A stretch of 64,000 bases of DNA from positions 124,001 through 188,000 of the forward strand of contig NZ_CP032543.1 of assembly GCF_003610995.1 (NCBI RefSeq), written 5' to 3'. The translations under genes and the position numbers were made by a program. Positions within the stretch are counted from its first letter, which is position 1, and each line of letters starts with the position of its first letter. The stretch is from Streptomyces griseus subsp. griseus. Lineage in GTDB: Bacteria > Actinomycetota > Actinomycetes > Streptomycetales > Streptomycetaceae. This document shows, piece after piece, positions 15,867 to 25,163 of this stretch. The notes below the pieces were generated by a model. It was not told where the DNA came from, ran no database searches, and saw only the letters and a list, made by a program, of their open reading frames with translations.

Positions 15867-16937
15867 GTGGGCTCTCCCGTGGTGCTCGGGATCGAGTCGT
15901 CGTGCGATGAGACCGGAGCGGGTCTGGTCCGGGACGGACGTCTGCTCGGGCACGCGCTCGCGTCCAGCATGGACGAGCACGCCCGCTTCGGCGGTGTCGT
16001 GCCGGAGATCGCCGCGCGGGCCCATGTGCACTCCTTCGGCCCGGTCGTGGAGCAGGCGCTGGAGAGCGCGGGGCTGCGGATGACGGACATCGGCGCGGTC
16101 GCCGTCACCACCGGGCCGGGGCTCTCCGGGGCGCTCCAGGTGGGGCTGGCCGGGGCCAAGGGGCTGGCGTACGCGCTGGGTGTGCCGCTGTACGGGGTCC
16201 ACCACCTGGCGGGGCACGTCGCGGCGGACACCCTGGAGCACGGTCCGCTGCCCGATCCCTGTGTGGTGCTGATCGTCTCCGGCGGCCACACCTCGCTGCT
16301 GCTCGTCCGCGATCTGGCCCGGGACCCGATCGTGCATCTCGGGGACACCGTGGACGACGCGGCCGGTGAGTGCTTCGACAAGGTGGCCCGGGTCTTCGGG
16401 CTGCCGTATCCGGGCGGTCCGGCGATCGACCGGGCGGCGCGGGAGGGTGATCGGCGCGCGGTGGCGTTCCCGCGCCCGATGACCGGGGCGCGGGACGCCC
16501 CGTACGCCTTCTCCTTCTCCGGGCTGAAGACGGCTGCCGCTCGCTGGGCCGAGCAGCGGCGCGTGGAGGGCGGGGAGCTGCCGCTGGCCGATGGTGCCGC
16601 GTCGCTCCAGGAGGCGGTGGCCGACGTGCTGACCCGTAAGGCGGTGGCGGCCTGCCGTGACCACGGGGTGTCCACGCTGGTCGTGGTCGGCGGTGTGGCC
16701 GCCAACTCGCGGGTGCGGGAGCTGGCGGAGCGGCGGTGCCGGGCGGCCGGGGTCACGCTGCGGGTGCCTCCGTTGCGGCTGTGCACGGACAACGGGGCGA
16801 TGATCGCGGCCGTCGGCGACCTGCTCGTACGGGCGGGGGCTGAGCCCGCTCCGATGGATGTGTCGATCGATCCGTCGGCTCCGCTGGAGTTCGCGGCGCT
16901 GCATCCGGTGGCGCGGGGCTCGGTCGCAGCGGCCTGA
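15867..16937 (+). CDS. tsaD: tRNA N6-adenosine threonylcarbamoyltransferase TsaD (stand-alone copy)
   Basis: This is a 356-residue ASKHA-fold protein. All family motifs are present: [11 protein letters not shown], the metal ligands [45 protein letters not shown] and [10 protein letters not shown]. It transfers the threonylcarbamoyl group to A37 of ANN-decoding tRNAs together with TsaB/TsaE. GTG 15867 is supported by AAGGAGG at 15855-15861. It is not next to tsaB, tsaE, rimI or groES, the usual Streptomyces context, so it may be a second copy. The upstream region contains direct TTGCA repeats and an ATTGCAAT palindrome (15833-15840). Confidence 0.92.
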   Translation: MGSPVVLGIESSCDETGAGLVRDGRLLGHALASSMDEHARFGGVVPEIAARAHVHSFGPVVEQALESAGLRMTDIGAVAVTTGPGLSGALQVGLAGAKGLAYALGVPLYGVHHLAGHVAADTLEHGPLPDPCVVLIVSGGHTSLLLVRDLARDPIVHLGDTVDDAAGECFDKVARVFGLPYPGGPAIDRAAREGDRRAVAFPRPMTGARDAPYAFSFSGLKTAAARWAEQRRVEGGELPLADGAASLQEAVADVLTRKAVAACRDHGVSTLVVVGGVAANSRVRELAERRCRAAGVTLRVPPLRLCTDNGAMIAAVGDLLVRAGAEPAPMDVSIDPSAPLEFAALHPVARGSVAAA

Positions 16938-16986
16938 ACCGCCTCGGCCCCGGACACCGTGGCGGGGTCCGGGGCCGAGGCGGTTC
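16936..16986 (+). terminator. Strong hairpin terminator after tsaD
   Basis: A perfect 20-bp stem (16936-16955 with 16967-16986) and an 11-base loop start inside the tsaD stop codon. Confidence 0.8.
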
Positions 16987-17040
16987 GCCCCACGGGAGGT
17001 CGGACCTTTCCCCGGAGAGGCAGGACCTTTCGCCCGATGA

Positions 17041-17072
17041 GGTCGGACCATTCGCTCCGGAGTGGTCCGACC
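17041..17072 (-). terminator. Hairpin at the end of the alpha-glucosidase operon
   Basis: GGTCGGACCA (17041-17050) and TGGTCCGACC (17063-17072) are a perfect 10-bp inverted repeat just beyond the stop of the GH13 gene. Degenerate copies of the GGTCGGACC motif also occur around 16997-17010. Confidence 0.55.
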
Positions 17073-17088
17073 ATTCAACGTGCAGAGG

Positions 17089-18690
17089 TCAGACGGCCAG
17101 CCAGACCGCCGTGTCCTTCGGCAGCCGGCCGTCCTCGTCCAGGGGGTTGCTGGCCAGCAGTACGCCGGTGTGCGCCGGGAGTTCGGCGGGGGCATCGGCC
17201 AGGTTGACCACGCAGACGAGGGTGGCGCCGCGCGCGAAGACGAGGACGTCCCGCTCCTCGCTCAGCCAGCGCAGCTGACCGGTGTGCAGTTCGGGCAGGG
17301 CGCGCCGCTGCCGCAGGGCCTCACGGTAGAGGGCCAGCATGGAGGCGGAGTCGGTGGCCTGGAGGTCGGCGGCGCGGGAGGACCAGTCGTCGGGGAGCGG
17401 CAGCCAGGGTTCCACCGTCGAGCCGAAGCCCGCGTACGGTTCGTCCGCCGCCCAGGGCAGCGGGGTGCGGCAGCCGTCGCGGCCGGGGGCGCGGCCCTGG
17501 GAGCGGAAGTACATCGGGTCCTGGATGCGGTCCAGCGGTACGTCGGCCTCCGGCAGGCCCAGCTCCTCGCCCTGGTAGAGGTAGACGGAGCCGGGCAGGG
17601 CGAGCGAGAGGAGGGCGGCGGCACGGGCGCGGCGGGTGCCGAGTTCCGGGTCGCTGGGGACGCCGAACGCCTTGCTGGTGAAGGCGAAGCTGGTGTCCTC
17701 GCGGCCGTAGCGGGTGACGGTGCGGGTGATGTCGTGGTTGCAGAGGACCCAGGTGGCGGGGGCGCCGACCGGGGCGTGTTCGTCGAGGGTCTCGTCGATG
17801 GACCGGCGCAGCCGCTCGCCTTCCCAGGGGCAGCTGAGGAAACTGAAGTTGAAGGCGGTGTGCAGCTCGTCGGGGCGCAGGTAGCGGGCGAAGCGTTCGG
17901 AGTCGGGGAGCCAGACCTCGCCGACGAAGATGCCACCGAACTCGTCGGCGATGGCCCGCCAGCCGCGGTAGATGTCGTGGAGTTCGTCCCGGTCGACGTA
18001 CGGATGCGGGCCCGGGTGTCCGGCGACGTCCGGGAGGGCGGGGTCCTTGGCGACGAGGGCGGCGGAGTCGATGCGGACCCCCGCGACGCCGCGTTCGAAC
18101 CAGAAGCGCAGGACGTCCTCGTGCTCCTGGCGTACGGCCGGGTGGGCCCAGTTGAGGTCGGGCTGTTCGGTGGCGAAGAGGTGCAGGTACCACTCGCCGT
18201 CCGCGACCCGGGTCCAGGGCACTCCCCCGAACTCGCTCTCCCAGTCGTTGGGCGGGAGTTCGCCGTGTTCGCCGCGGCCGGGGCGGAAGTGGAAGAGTTC
18301 CCGCTCCGGGCTGCCGGGGCCCGCCGCCAGCGCCGCCCGGAACCAGACGTGCTGGTCGGAGACGTGGTTGGGCACGATGTCGATGATGGTCCGGATGCCC
18401 GCCTGCCGGGCCTCGGCGATGAGCTTCTCGGCCTCGGCGAGCGTGCCGAAGGCCGGGTCGATGACCCGGTAGTCCGCGACGTCGTAGCCGCCGTCCGCCA
18501 TCGGGGAGAGGTACCAGGGGGTGAACCACAGGGCGTCGACGCCGAGTTCGGCCAGGTAGGGCAGCCGGGACCGCACGCCCGTCAGATCGCCGGTGCCGTC
18601 GCCGTCGCCGTCGGCGAAGCTGCGGACGTAGACCTGGTAAATGACGGCCGAGCGCCACCAGTCGTCGGCGGCAAGCTGGCTGCCTTCCAT
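17089..18690 (-). CDS. GH13 alpha-glucosidase / oligo-glucosidase
   Basis: This is a 533-residue cytoplasmic glycosidase (no signal peptide). GH13 conserved regions in order are DIVPNHVS, GVRIDSAALV (nucleophile Asp), FVGEVWLPDSE (acid/base Glu) and LCNHDITR. YQVYVRSFADGDGDGTGDL at the start places it with oligo-1,6-glucosidase/alpha-glucosidase enzymes. ATG 18690 has AAAGGA ten bases upstream. It is the last gene after two sugar ABC permeases and a binding protein on the same strand, so it should hydrolyse the imported oligosaccharide, probably an alpha-glucoside. Confidence 0.9.
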   Translation of the reverse strand: MEGSQLAADDWWRSAVIYQVYVRSFADGDGDGTGDLTGVRSRLPYLAELGVDALWFTPWYLSPMADGGYDVADYRVIDPAFGTLAEAEKLIAEARQAGIRTIIDIVPNHVSDQHVWFRAALAAGPGSPERELFHFRPGRGEHGELPPNDWESEFGGVPWTRVADGEWYLHLFATEQPDLNWAHPAVRQEHEDVLRFWFERGVAGVRIDSAALVAKDPALPDVAGHPGPHPYVDRDELHDIYRGWRAIADEFGGIFVGEVWLPDSERFARYLRPDELHTAFNFSFLSCPWEGERLRRSIDETLDEHAPVGAPATWVLCNHDITRTVTRYGREDTSFAFTSKAFGVPSDPELGTRRARAAALLSLALPGSVYLYQGEELGLPEADVPLDRIQDPMYFRSQGRAPGRDGCRTPLPWAADEPYAGFGSTVEPWLPLPDDWSSRAADLQATDSASMLALYREALRQRRALPELHTGQLRWLSEERDVLVFARGATLVCVVNLADAPAELPAHTGVLLASNPLDEDGRLPKDTAVWLAV

Positions 18691-18844
18691 AAGGCGGGTT
18701 CCTTTCGGACGGGCGCGGTCGCCGGCGGGGTGTGCCGGTCCGCGCAACAAGGAGGAGCTGGAGGTTCTGGCGCCGCCGCCCCGGAGCGGGGCGGGAAGGC
18801 CGGGGACGGCGGCGGGTCCTGGGGTCTTGGGTGCTGCCGGCCGG

Positions 18845-19795
18845 TCAGCCCTTGGTGCTGCCCGCGCTGATCCCGGCGATGATGTGGCGCTGGAAGACCA
18901 GGAACATCAGGACCATCGGGATGCTCGCGATGACCATGGCGCCGATCAGCACGGTCAGGGGCACGTTCTGGGAGAGCTGGACCAGGGCGACGCTGATGGG
19001 CTGTTTGTCGGTGTCGGAGAAGACCATCAGGGGCCAGAGGAAGTCCTGCCAGACGGCGACGAGCGCGAAGATCGAGACGACGCCGAGCACCGGCCGGGAC
19101 AGGGGCAGCACGATGGACCGGAGCGTACGGAGCTTGCCCGCGCCGTCGATCTCCGCGGCCTCCAGGACGTCGCGCGGGATCTGGTCGAAGAACCGTTTGA
19201 GCAGGTAGAGGTTGAAGGCGTTGGCGACGGCCGGCAGCCAGATGGCCAGCGGGTCGTTGAGCAGGTTGACGTGGATCAGCGGCATGTCCGCGATGGTCAG
19301 GTACTTCGGTACGACGAGGGCCTGGACCGGGACCATCAGGGTGGCGAGGATGCCGCCGAGGATCACCTTGCCGAAGGCGGGCTTCAGCTTGGACAGGGCG
19401 TAGGCGGCGGCCGTGCAGAAGACGATCTGGAGCACCCAGGCGCCGGTCGCCTGGACCACCGTGTTCCACAGGTGGGTGGGCAGCCGCATCAGGTCCCAGG
19501 CGTCGGTGTAGCCGGTCACCTGCCACTGCTCGGGGACGAGGGTGGGCGGGGTGCGCACCACTTCCTCGGGTGGTTTCATCGCGCCCGTGACCATCCAGTA
19601 GACGGGGAAGAGGAACGCGAAGGCGAAGAGCACGACGACGAGGGCGAACACCGACCAGTACGTGACCTTGCCGCGCCGTCCGGCGAGCGCGAGCGGGGAG
19701 ACGATGGTGCGTACGGACCGCTCGGCGGGGGCGTACGCCGGCCGCTTCGTGAGGGCGGCGGGCTGCTGTACCGGGGGCGGAGCTGTCTGGGTCAT
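18845..19795 (-). CDS. Sugar ABC transporter permease, MalG type
   Basis: This is a 316-residue inner-membrane permease with six predicted spans. The cytoplasmic EAA loop is VLEAAEIDGAGKLRTLRSIV followed by LPLSRP, which contacts the ATPase. The C-terminus ends near FLVFQRHIIAGISAGSTKG, typical of carbohydrate-type MalG proteins. It lies 18 bases after the MalF-type gene, in one operon with the binding protein and the glucosidase. No ATPase gene is present; a shared ATPase such as MsiK, encoded elsewhere, is likely. Confidence 0.93.
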   Translation of the reverse strand: MTQTAPPPVQQPAALTKRPAYAPAERSVRTIVSPLALAGRRGKVTYWSVFALVVVLFAFAFLFPVYWMVTGAMKPPEEVVRTPPTLVPEQWQVTGYTDAWDLMRLPTHLWNTVVQATGAWVLQIVFCTAAAYALSKLKPAFGKVILGGILATLMVPVQALVVPKYLTIADMPLIHVNLLNDPLAIWLPAVANAFNLYLLKRFFDQIPRDVLEAAEIDGAGKLRTLRSIVLPLSRPVLGVVSIFALVAVWQDFLWPLMVFSDTDKQPISVALVQLSQNVPLTVLIGAMVIASIPMVLMFLVFQRHIIAGISAGSTKG

Positions 19796-19813
19796 GGTGG
19801 GCGGCCGCTCCTC

Positions 19814-20782
19814 TCAGTCGGTGCGGGTGAGTCGCAGATACAGGGCGGAGAAGGCGGTGAGCACCAGCAGGAGCATCACGCTGAGGGCGGACGCGCCGCC
19901 GAAGTCGTTGTAGAGGAAGGCGTACTTGTAGATCAGGTAGAGCACGGTGACGGTGGAGTTCTCCGGCCCGCCCCCGGTGATGACGAAGGGTTCGGTGAAC
20001 ACCTGCATCGTCGCGATGACCTGGAGCAGCATCAGCATCAGGATGATGAAGCGGGTCTGCGGGACGGTGACGTGGCGGATGCGCTGCCAGAGCGAGGCGC
20101 CGTCCAGCTCGGCCGCCTCGTACAGCTCGCCGGGGATGCCCTGGAGCGCGGCGAGGTAGATGAGGACGGTGCCGCCCATGTTGGCCCAGGTGGCGACGAT
20201 GACGAGGGAGACGAGGGCGGTGTCGGCGCCGTTGGTCCAGTTCGAGGTGGGCAGGTGGAAGAAGCTGAGCACCTCGTTGGCGAGGCCCGCGCCCGGATCG
20301 TAGAACCACTTCCACAGCAAGGCGCTGACCACCGGCGGGATCATCACCGGCAGGTAGACGACGACCCGGAAGAACGCCTTGGCGTGGCGGAGTTCGTTGA
20401 GGACGAGGGCCATGACGAACGGGATGGCGAAGCCGATGACCAGGGCGAGCACGGTGAAGGTGAGCGTGTTGCGCCAGGCCGCCGTGAACTCCGGGTCCTG
20501 GAAGACCCGGGTGAAGTTGGCGGTGCCCACCCACTGCGGGTCTGAGCCGGGCGTGTACTTCTGGAACGCGATGATCACCGACCGGATGGCCGGGTACCAG
20601 GAGAAGAGGATGAAGCAGAGCAGACCGCCGGTCAGGAACGCGTAGGCGGTGGCCTGGTCGGCGATCCTCCGGCGGAGCGGGCCCAGCGGCCCGCGGCCCG
20701 CCGGGCGGGCGCCCCCCGAGAGGGGCGCCGTGCCGGCGGGCCGCGTCACCGCGGGTGGAGCGGGCTGGGACGTGGTCTTCAT
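19814..20782 (-). CDS. Sugar ABC transporter permease, MalF type
   Basis: This is a 322-residue integral membrane permease. A proline-rich N-terminal tail is followed by about six membrane helices, with the EAA motif LYEAAELDGASLWQRIRHVT followed by VPQTRF. It starts three bases after the end of the binding-protein gene and precedes the MalG-type permease, so the three are translationally close. Together they form an import channel for an oligosaccharide. Confidence 0.93.
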   Translation of the reverse strand: MKTTSQPAPPAVTRPAGTAPLSGGARPAGRGPLGPLRRRIADQATAYAFLTGGLLCFILFSWYPAIRSVIIAFQKYTPGSDPQWVGTANFTRVFQDPEFTAAWRNTLTFTVLALVIGFAIPFVMALVLNELRHAKAFFRVVVYLPVMIPPVVSALLWKWFYDPGAGLANEVLSFFHLPTSNWTNGADTALVSLVIVATWANMGGTVLIYLAALQGIPGELYEAAELDGASLWQRIRHVTVPQTRFIILMLMLLQVIATMQVFTEPFVITGGGPENSTVTVLYLIYKYAFLYNDFGGASALSVMLLLVLTAFSALYLRLTRTD

Positions 20783-20785
20783 GGA

Positions 20786-22138
20786 TCAGCCCCGGGTCAG
20801 GATTCCGTCGATCTTGGACTGGGCGTCCTTGAGGAGCTGGTCGATGTCGGCGTCCTTCTTGGTGAGGACGGCGGAGACGGCGCCGTCGAGGACGGCGTAG
20901 ATCTGCTGGCCGTGCTTGGGCTCCAGCTTCATGTCGAGCTTCTGGCCGCCGTCGATGAACGCCTGGTAGTTCTCCACCGGCACGTTGGCGGAGGCCTTCT
21001 TCAGCTCCTGGTCCTTGGCGTCGGTGGCACCGGTGAACAGGCGGGGCTCGGGCAGGCCGACCGGTGACTTGTCCTCGGCGGCGCGGGCGTAGTTGTTCAT
21101 GTAGCCCTGGCCGGGGGTGAGGAAGGTCCACTCCAGCCACTTGAGGCCGGCCTTGATCTGCTCGGGGGTGGCCTTCTTGTTGAACATGTAGCCGTCGCCG
21201 CCCATGAGGGTGCCCTGGCCGCCGGGCATCGGGGCGAACGCGAGGTCCTCGTACTTCCCGCCGGCCTCCTTGACGATGCGCGGCACGTTGTCGGGGGCGG
21301 CGAGGTACATCCCGAGCTTGCCGGAGCCCATCATCTGGAGGGTGTCGTTGATGATGAGGAGTTGCTTGGCGCCCATGGAGTTGTCGCGCCAGCGCATGTC
21401 CTTGAGGTTCTGCAGGACGGCCTTGCCCTCGGGGGTGTCGACGGTGGCCTTCTTGCCGTCCTCGCTGACGACCGAGCCGCCCTGGGAGTAGATGTGGGCG
21501 GTGAAGTGCCAGCCGCCCTGGTTCTGGGCGCTGTACTCGGCGAAGCCGACGGTGCCGTTGCCTAGGCCCGCGATCTTCTTGGCGGCCGCCTGGACCTCGG
21601 GCCAGGTGGCCGGCGGCTTCTCCGGGTCGAGTCCGGCCTTGGTGAAGAGCGCCTTGCTGTAGAGCAGGCCCATGGAGTAGTTGGTGCGCGGGATGCCGTA
21701 GATCTTCCCGTCGACCGCGTAGGCGTCCCGCAGGGGCTGGGCTATGTCCTTGTACGCCTTGAGGTCCTTGACGTACTCGGTGATGTCGGCGGCCTGGTTG
21801 ATGGAGACGACGCGCTCGGTGTCGGTGAAGTACGTGTAGAACACGTCCTCCATCTGACCGCCGGCCAGCTTGGCGTCGAACGTCTTGGGGTCCTGGCACG
21901 GGAAGGCGTCGTGCGCGGTGATGTCGATGTCCGGGTTCTGCTTCTCGAACGCCTTGACGTCCTCGTCGAACCGCTGGTGGTCGATCTTCGCACTCGGCTG
22001 GGGCCAGCAGTTGACCGTGATGCGCGTCTTGCCGTCCGAGGCGCTCTCGCCCTCGGAGTTGCAGGCGGCCAGGCCGGTGACGGCCAGTGCGGTGGCGACG
22101 GCGGCGGTGCAGGTACGACGAAGAACAGAACTTCTCAT
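20786..22138 (-). CDS. Sugar ABC transporter solute-binding lipoprotein
   Basis: This 450-residue protein has a lipoprotein signal (ATALAVTGLAACNSEGE; lipobox LAAC), then a family-1 extracellular binding fold (AKIDHQRFDEDVKAFEKQNP, FAPMPGGQGTLMGGDGYMFN). It captures the sugar at the outer face of the membrane and delivers it to the MalF/MalG permeases downstream. ATG 22138 has AAAGGGG upstream. It is the first gene of the operon. A small palindrome about 100 bases upstream is a likely regulatory site; no LacI-type regulator lies beside it. Confidence 0.92.
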   Translation of the reverse strand: MRSSVLRRTCTAAVATALAVTGLAACNSEGESASDGKTRITVNCWPQPSAKIDHQRFDEDVKAFEKQNPDIDITAHDAFPCQDPKTFDAKLAGGQMEDVFYTYFTDTERVVSINQAADITEYVKDLKAYKDIAQPLRDAYAVDGKIYGIPRTNYSMGLLYSKALFTKAGLDPEKPPATWPEVQAAAKKIAGLGNGTVGFAEYSAQNQGGWHFTAHIYSQGGSVVSEDGKKATVDTPEGKAVLQNLKDMRWRDNSMGAKQLLIINDTLQMMGSGKLGMYLAAPDNVPRIVKEAGGKYEDLAFAPMPGGQGTLMGGDGYMFNKKATPEQIKAGLKWLEWTFLTPGQGYMNNYARAAEDKSPVGLPEPRLFTGATDAKDQELKKASANVPVENYQAFIDGGQKLDMKLEPKHGQQIYAVLDGAVSAVLTKKDADIDQLLKDAQSKIDGILTRG

Positions 22139-22731
22139 CGGTGGACCCCTTTAGGGCAGGAGTGCGGGAAGCCCACAGCCCCGAGCTGTGCGGCGGACCA
22201 CACTCAACCACCGCCGACGAATGTCCGCAAGATGTCACGTTGATTTCGTAAATCATTGACAGCGCGTACCCATCGGATACGACAAGAGCCCGCAGAAGTG
22301 CGGGCAGGAGGCTGTACACGGAGGCGCGGATCCGGCTATTACGGGCGCGTCGGCTCCGCAACGCCTGCAAGCGGCGGCAGCCGGGTGCGGACTGGGGACG
22401 CGCGCGGGAAGCGTGCGGGAGATGACCGTCATCGACGGTTCGGGAGCGCTCTCCGCACGGACGTACGGACCGCTCACCGGGGCGGTGGCGCGTCTTTCGC
22501 AGCCGGCCGCCGGGTGGCCGCGGTGCACCGGTGCTCGCCGAGCACTCGGCCGGACCGCGGCCCCACCCACTCCCGCCGGCGACGGTTCTTCAGTAAGCCG
22601 TCGCCTCGGATACGCAAGAATATGGCAATAGTTGCACGACGTTTATCGCCTCGTGATGGACATGGCCGCTTCTCGGCGGTCCGCCGTGAGCGGTCCGTCC
22701 GGGGTGGTCCGTCCTGGCGTCGGGGCCGGTG
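22139..22731. other. 593-base region without a confident gene
   Basis: This stretch lies between the binding-protein start and a small ORF. It holds the sugar operon promoter with TGATTT (22241-22246) and AAATCA (22250-22255) around a 3-base centre, and a 7-bp GCCCGCA/TGCGGGC hairpin (22288-22305). Base composition is locally less GC-rich around 22575-22665. Open frames here look like shadows. An unannotated small RNA or degraded gene cannot be excluded. Confidence 0.4.
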
Positions 22732-22893
22732 CTAGCGGTAGGCGGCGGACGACTGCACGCCGCCGAAATCGATCGCGCGGTCGGCGTCACGCAGCACTTC
22801 CTCGGCCACGCGTCGCACCTCGGCGAGCACGTCTCCCTGCTCCTCCACGAGGCCGGCGTAGATCGGCGCTTCGATGCTGTCTGCGGAACTCAT
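22732..22893 (-). CDS. Small conserved-looking acidic protein (53 aa)
   Basis: ATG 22893 opens a 53-residue protein rich in Asp/Glu (SADSIEAPIYAGLVEEQGDV, EVRRVAEEVLRDADRAIDFG), predicted mainly helical. GGGGA lies seven bases upstream of the start. The composition is clearly protein-like, and the longer frame above it is arginine-rich shadow. I do not recognise the function. Confidence 0.55.
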   Translation of the reverse strand: MSSADSIEAPIYAGLVEEQGDVLAEVRRVAEEVLRDADRAIDFGGVQSSAAYR

Positions 22894-23065
22894 ATGGATT
22901 TCCCCGTCAGGTCTGGTGCGAAAAGCCCCGCCGGTCGGCGGAGCGGGGGCGAGTGTACGTGGTGGGCGGCGGAGGCCGCGATTCCCGGTCCGGGGACCGA
23001 GACGGCCCCGGACCTGCCGGAACAGCTCCCGGGCCCCGCCCCGGCGGCTCTCGGCGGCATCCGCT

Positions 23066-23605
23066 TCACCCTCCGCCGCTGCCCGCGCCGAGGTGGTGCA
23101 CGGGGAAGCCCGCACGGGCGGCCAGCGCGGTCAGCTCCTCGGTACGGGCGGCCCGCAGACCCACCACCGGGTAGCAGTCGGACTCGATGTCGAGGACGGC
23201 CAGGGCGGCCCCGGTCTCCCGGTAGTGGCGGCCGCAGGCGTGCAGGAACTCCACCGTCGGCAGGTGCGTCTCCCGGTCCTCGAAGAGCACCCACGGGTCC
23301 GCGGAAGGCCGCGACTCCAGGCCGCGGAGCTGGGACCGGATCTCCTGCGCGTCCTCCTTCCAGTCGAACTCCGCGAGCAGCCCACGGGCGTCGAGGGCGT
23401 CGATGAGCGCGATCCAGGCGAGGTTCTCCACCGGCTCGTCGATGCCCCGCCCGTCCAGCCGGTCCGCGAAGGCGCTCACGTAACCGTGCGGGCTGTCGTG
23501 GGCCCGCAGCACCTCCTCGGCGACATCGGGATGCGCGGGGGCGAGCAGCGAGGCGATCGCGGCGAGGGCCGCGCGGGCGTCGTCGGGGGTGTGGGGTTCG
23601 GTCAC
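23066..23605 (-). CDS. DUF6630-like protein
   Basis: This 179-residue soluble protein, from GTG 23605 with AAGGAGA upstream, has a conserved-looking core: ENLAWIALIDALDARGLLAE, FDWKEDAQEIRSQL and SDCYPVVGLR. It resembles the DUF6630 group found in many bacteria, which has no established function. The assignment is from memory of the LIDALD...LxEFDWKED pattern. It may be co-transcribed with the small zinc-ribbon gene 85 bases upstream. Confidence 0.7.
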   Translation of the reverse strand: MTEPHTPDDARAALAAIASLLAPAHPDVAEEVLRAHDSPHGYVSAFADRLDGRGIDEPVENLAWIALIDALDARGLLAEFDWKEDAQEIRSQLRGLESRPSADPWVLFEDRETHLPTVEFLHACGRHYRETGAALAVLDIESDCYPVVGLRAARTEELTALAARAGFPVHHLGAGSGGG

Positions 23606-23690
23606 AGGGGTGCTCTCCTTCTGCGGCCACGGCGCCGCCGGCTGGTCGGTCCGGTCGCACAGCGATCGGCTCGGGCCGGCTCCGCCGTGC

Positions 23691-23882
23691 TCAGGGCTGT
23701 TCCGGGCGCGGGGCGGGTGCTCCCTGGGTGCGCCGTCGTCGGGCGCCGGGGAGGGGCCGGTGCCCCTCGGTCCACTCGTTCACCCAGCCGCAGCCCGAGC
23801 AGGCGTAGCGGCCGTCGAGTCCCGCGATCTGGGTGCCGCACCGGGCACAGCCGATGTACGTGATCTCCGGGTGCTCCGTCAT
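23691..23882 (-). CDS. Small zinc-ribbon protein (63 aa)
   Basis: ATG 23882 gives 63 residues with two Cys pairs, CARC and CSGC, separated by 12 residues (GTQIAGLDGRYA). This is a compact rubredoxin/zinc-ribbon knuckle that probably binds Zn. The tail is basic (GARRRRTQG). GGGAG lies seven bases upstream. Function unknown; similar small proteins accompany regulators or RNA-binding factors. Confidence 0.65.
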   Translation of the reverse strand: MTEHPEITYIGCARCGTQIAGLDGRYACSGCGWVNEWTEGHRPLPGARRRRTQGAPAPRPEQP

Positions 23883-24122
23883 CGTCCGGCTCCCGCCGCT
23901 TCCGGGGCGGCGGCTGACACGAGTACGAAGTTCGTCATGGCAGCAACGTAACGCAGGGGTCCGACAGTGCCCCTGGCCCTTGGTCCGCCGGGCCCCGTTC
24001 GCTAGGTTCTCGATATGCGGACCCCTCGGGTCCGTACGCCGGGAGGCGTGCCGTACGTCCGCCGAGGCCCGTCCCGTGCACCGAGATCCGTACCGCATGC
24101 CGAGCTCCAGAGGAGAACACCT

Positions 24123-25091
24123 GTGCCTTCCTCCACCCCCTCCCCCGCCGTGGGTGTCATGCTGCCCCGCGATCTGCCCACGGAGCTGATCCTTCCGTTC
24201 GCGCGCCGGGCCGAGGAGCTGGGGTTCGCATCGGTGTGGGTGGTGGAGGATCTCGGGTTCCGCGGCGGGATCGCCCAGGCGGCCACCGTGCTGGCCTCCA
24301 CCTCCCGGATCCGGGTGGGCATCGGGCTGCTGCCCGCCGGCGCCCGCAACGTGGCGTTCGCGGCGATGGAGATCGCCTCCCTGGCCCAGCTCTTCCCCGG
24401 CCGGACCGACATCGGCGTGGGGCACGGGATGCCCGGCTGGATGCGGAGCGTCGGCCAGTGGCCCAAGAGCCCGCTGACCTTCCTCAACGAGTACATCGAC
24501 GCCCTGCGCGCGCTGCTTCGGGGCGAGGGCCCGGAGGTGCGGGGGCGGTACGTGCACCTCGACGGCGTCCGGCTGGAGCGCGGCGCGCTGCCCGACGTGG
24601 TGCCCGACATCCTGGCGGGCGTCCGGGGGCCGAAGTCCCTCGCGGTCTCCGGAGAGGTGGCCGACGGGACGATCCTCGCCGAGCCCGTCGCGCCCGAGTA
24701 CGTACGGGCGGCCCTCGGGCAGATCGCGGCGGCCCGCCCGCACCGGCTGGTCGCGTACAACATCGGCTCCGTCGGCCCCGATCCGGAGGCGGCCCTCGCG
24801 GCGGCGCGGCCCGGCCTGGAGTGGATCGGCGAGCCGGACTGGCAGGCCCACATCGCCCCGCTCCCCTTCGCCGGGGAGCTGGTGGAGCTGCGGGCAGGGT
24901 GCGCGACCCGGGAGGAGTTCGTCCGCCGGATGCCCGACGCCTGGGTCGCTCAGCTCGCGGTCACCGGAACACCGGAGGCGGCCCGCGCCCGGCTGGGCGA
25001 GCTCGGTGCGGCGGGCGTCTCCGACGCCGTCCTCACCCCGGTCGGGCCGAACCCGCTCGGGGCCTTGGAGTCGCTGGCCGCCTTGGTCTGA
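24123..25091 (+). CDS. LLM-class (luciferase-like) flavin oxidoreductase
   Basis: This is a 322-residue TIM-barrel enzyme of the luciferase-like/F420 group. Landmarks are LPRDLPTELILPFARRAEEL, SVWVVEDLGFRGG, TSRIRVGIGLLPAGARN and DIGVGHGMPGWMRSVGQWP. The actinobacterial LLM pattern suggests F420 rather than FMN as cofactor, but this is not certain. GTG 24123 has AGGAGA six bases upstream, so the earlier ATG at 24015 is unlikely. Substrate unknown. Confidence 0.85.
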   Translation: MPSSTPSPAVGVMLPRDLPTELILPFARRAEELGFASVWVVEDLGFRGGIAQAATVLASTSRIRVGIGLLPAGARNVAFAAMEIASLAQLFPGRTDIGVGHGMPGWMRSVGQWPKSPLTFLNEYIDALRALLRGEGPEVRGRYVHLDGVRLERGALPDVVPDILAGVRGPKSLAVSGEVADGTILAEPVAPEYVRAALGQIAAARPHRLVAYNIGSVGPDPEAALAAARPGLEWIGEPDWQAHIAPLPFAGELVELRAGCATREEFVRRMPDAWVAQLAVTGTPEAARARLGELGAAGVSDAVLTPVGPNPLGALESLAALV

Positions 25092-25163
25092 CGCGACCTT
25101 TCATCTGTGTCGACTTCCGATCAGACAGGAGACATTGTCAGCCGTTTTTGACTGCTTTTCGCT

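Noticed and set aside
17062..18870. 602-codon plus-strand frame over the GH13 gene
   Set aside because: Antisense shadow: Gly/Val/Ala/Glu-rich without motifs, while the minus strand has complete GH13 catalytic regions.
18582..22370. 1262-codon minus-strand frame across the ABC operon
   Set aside because: Arg/Pro/His-rich shadow that crosses four real genes in another frame.
22413..22631. 72-codon plus-strand frame in the gap before the small acidic ORF
   Set aside because: No ribosome-binding site and no protein-like conserved pattern; cannot be supported as a gene.
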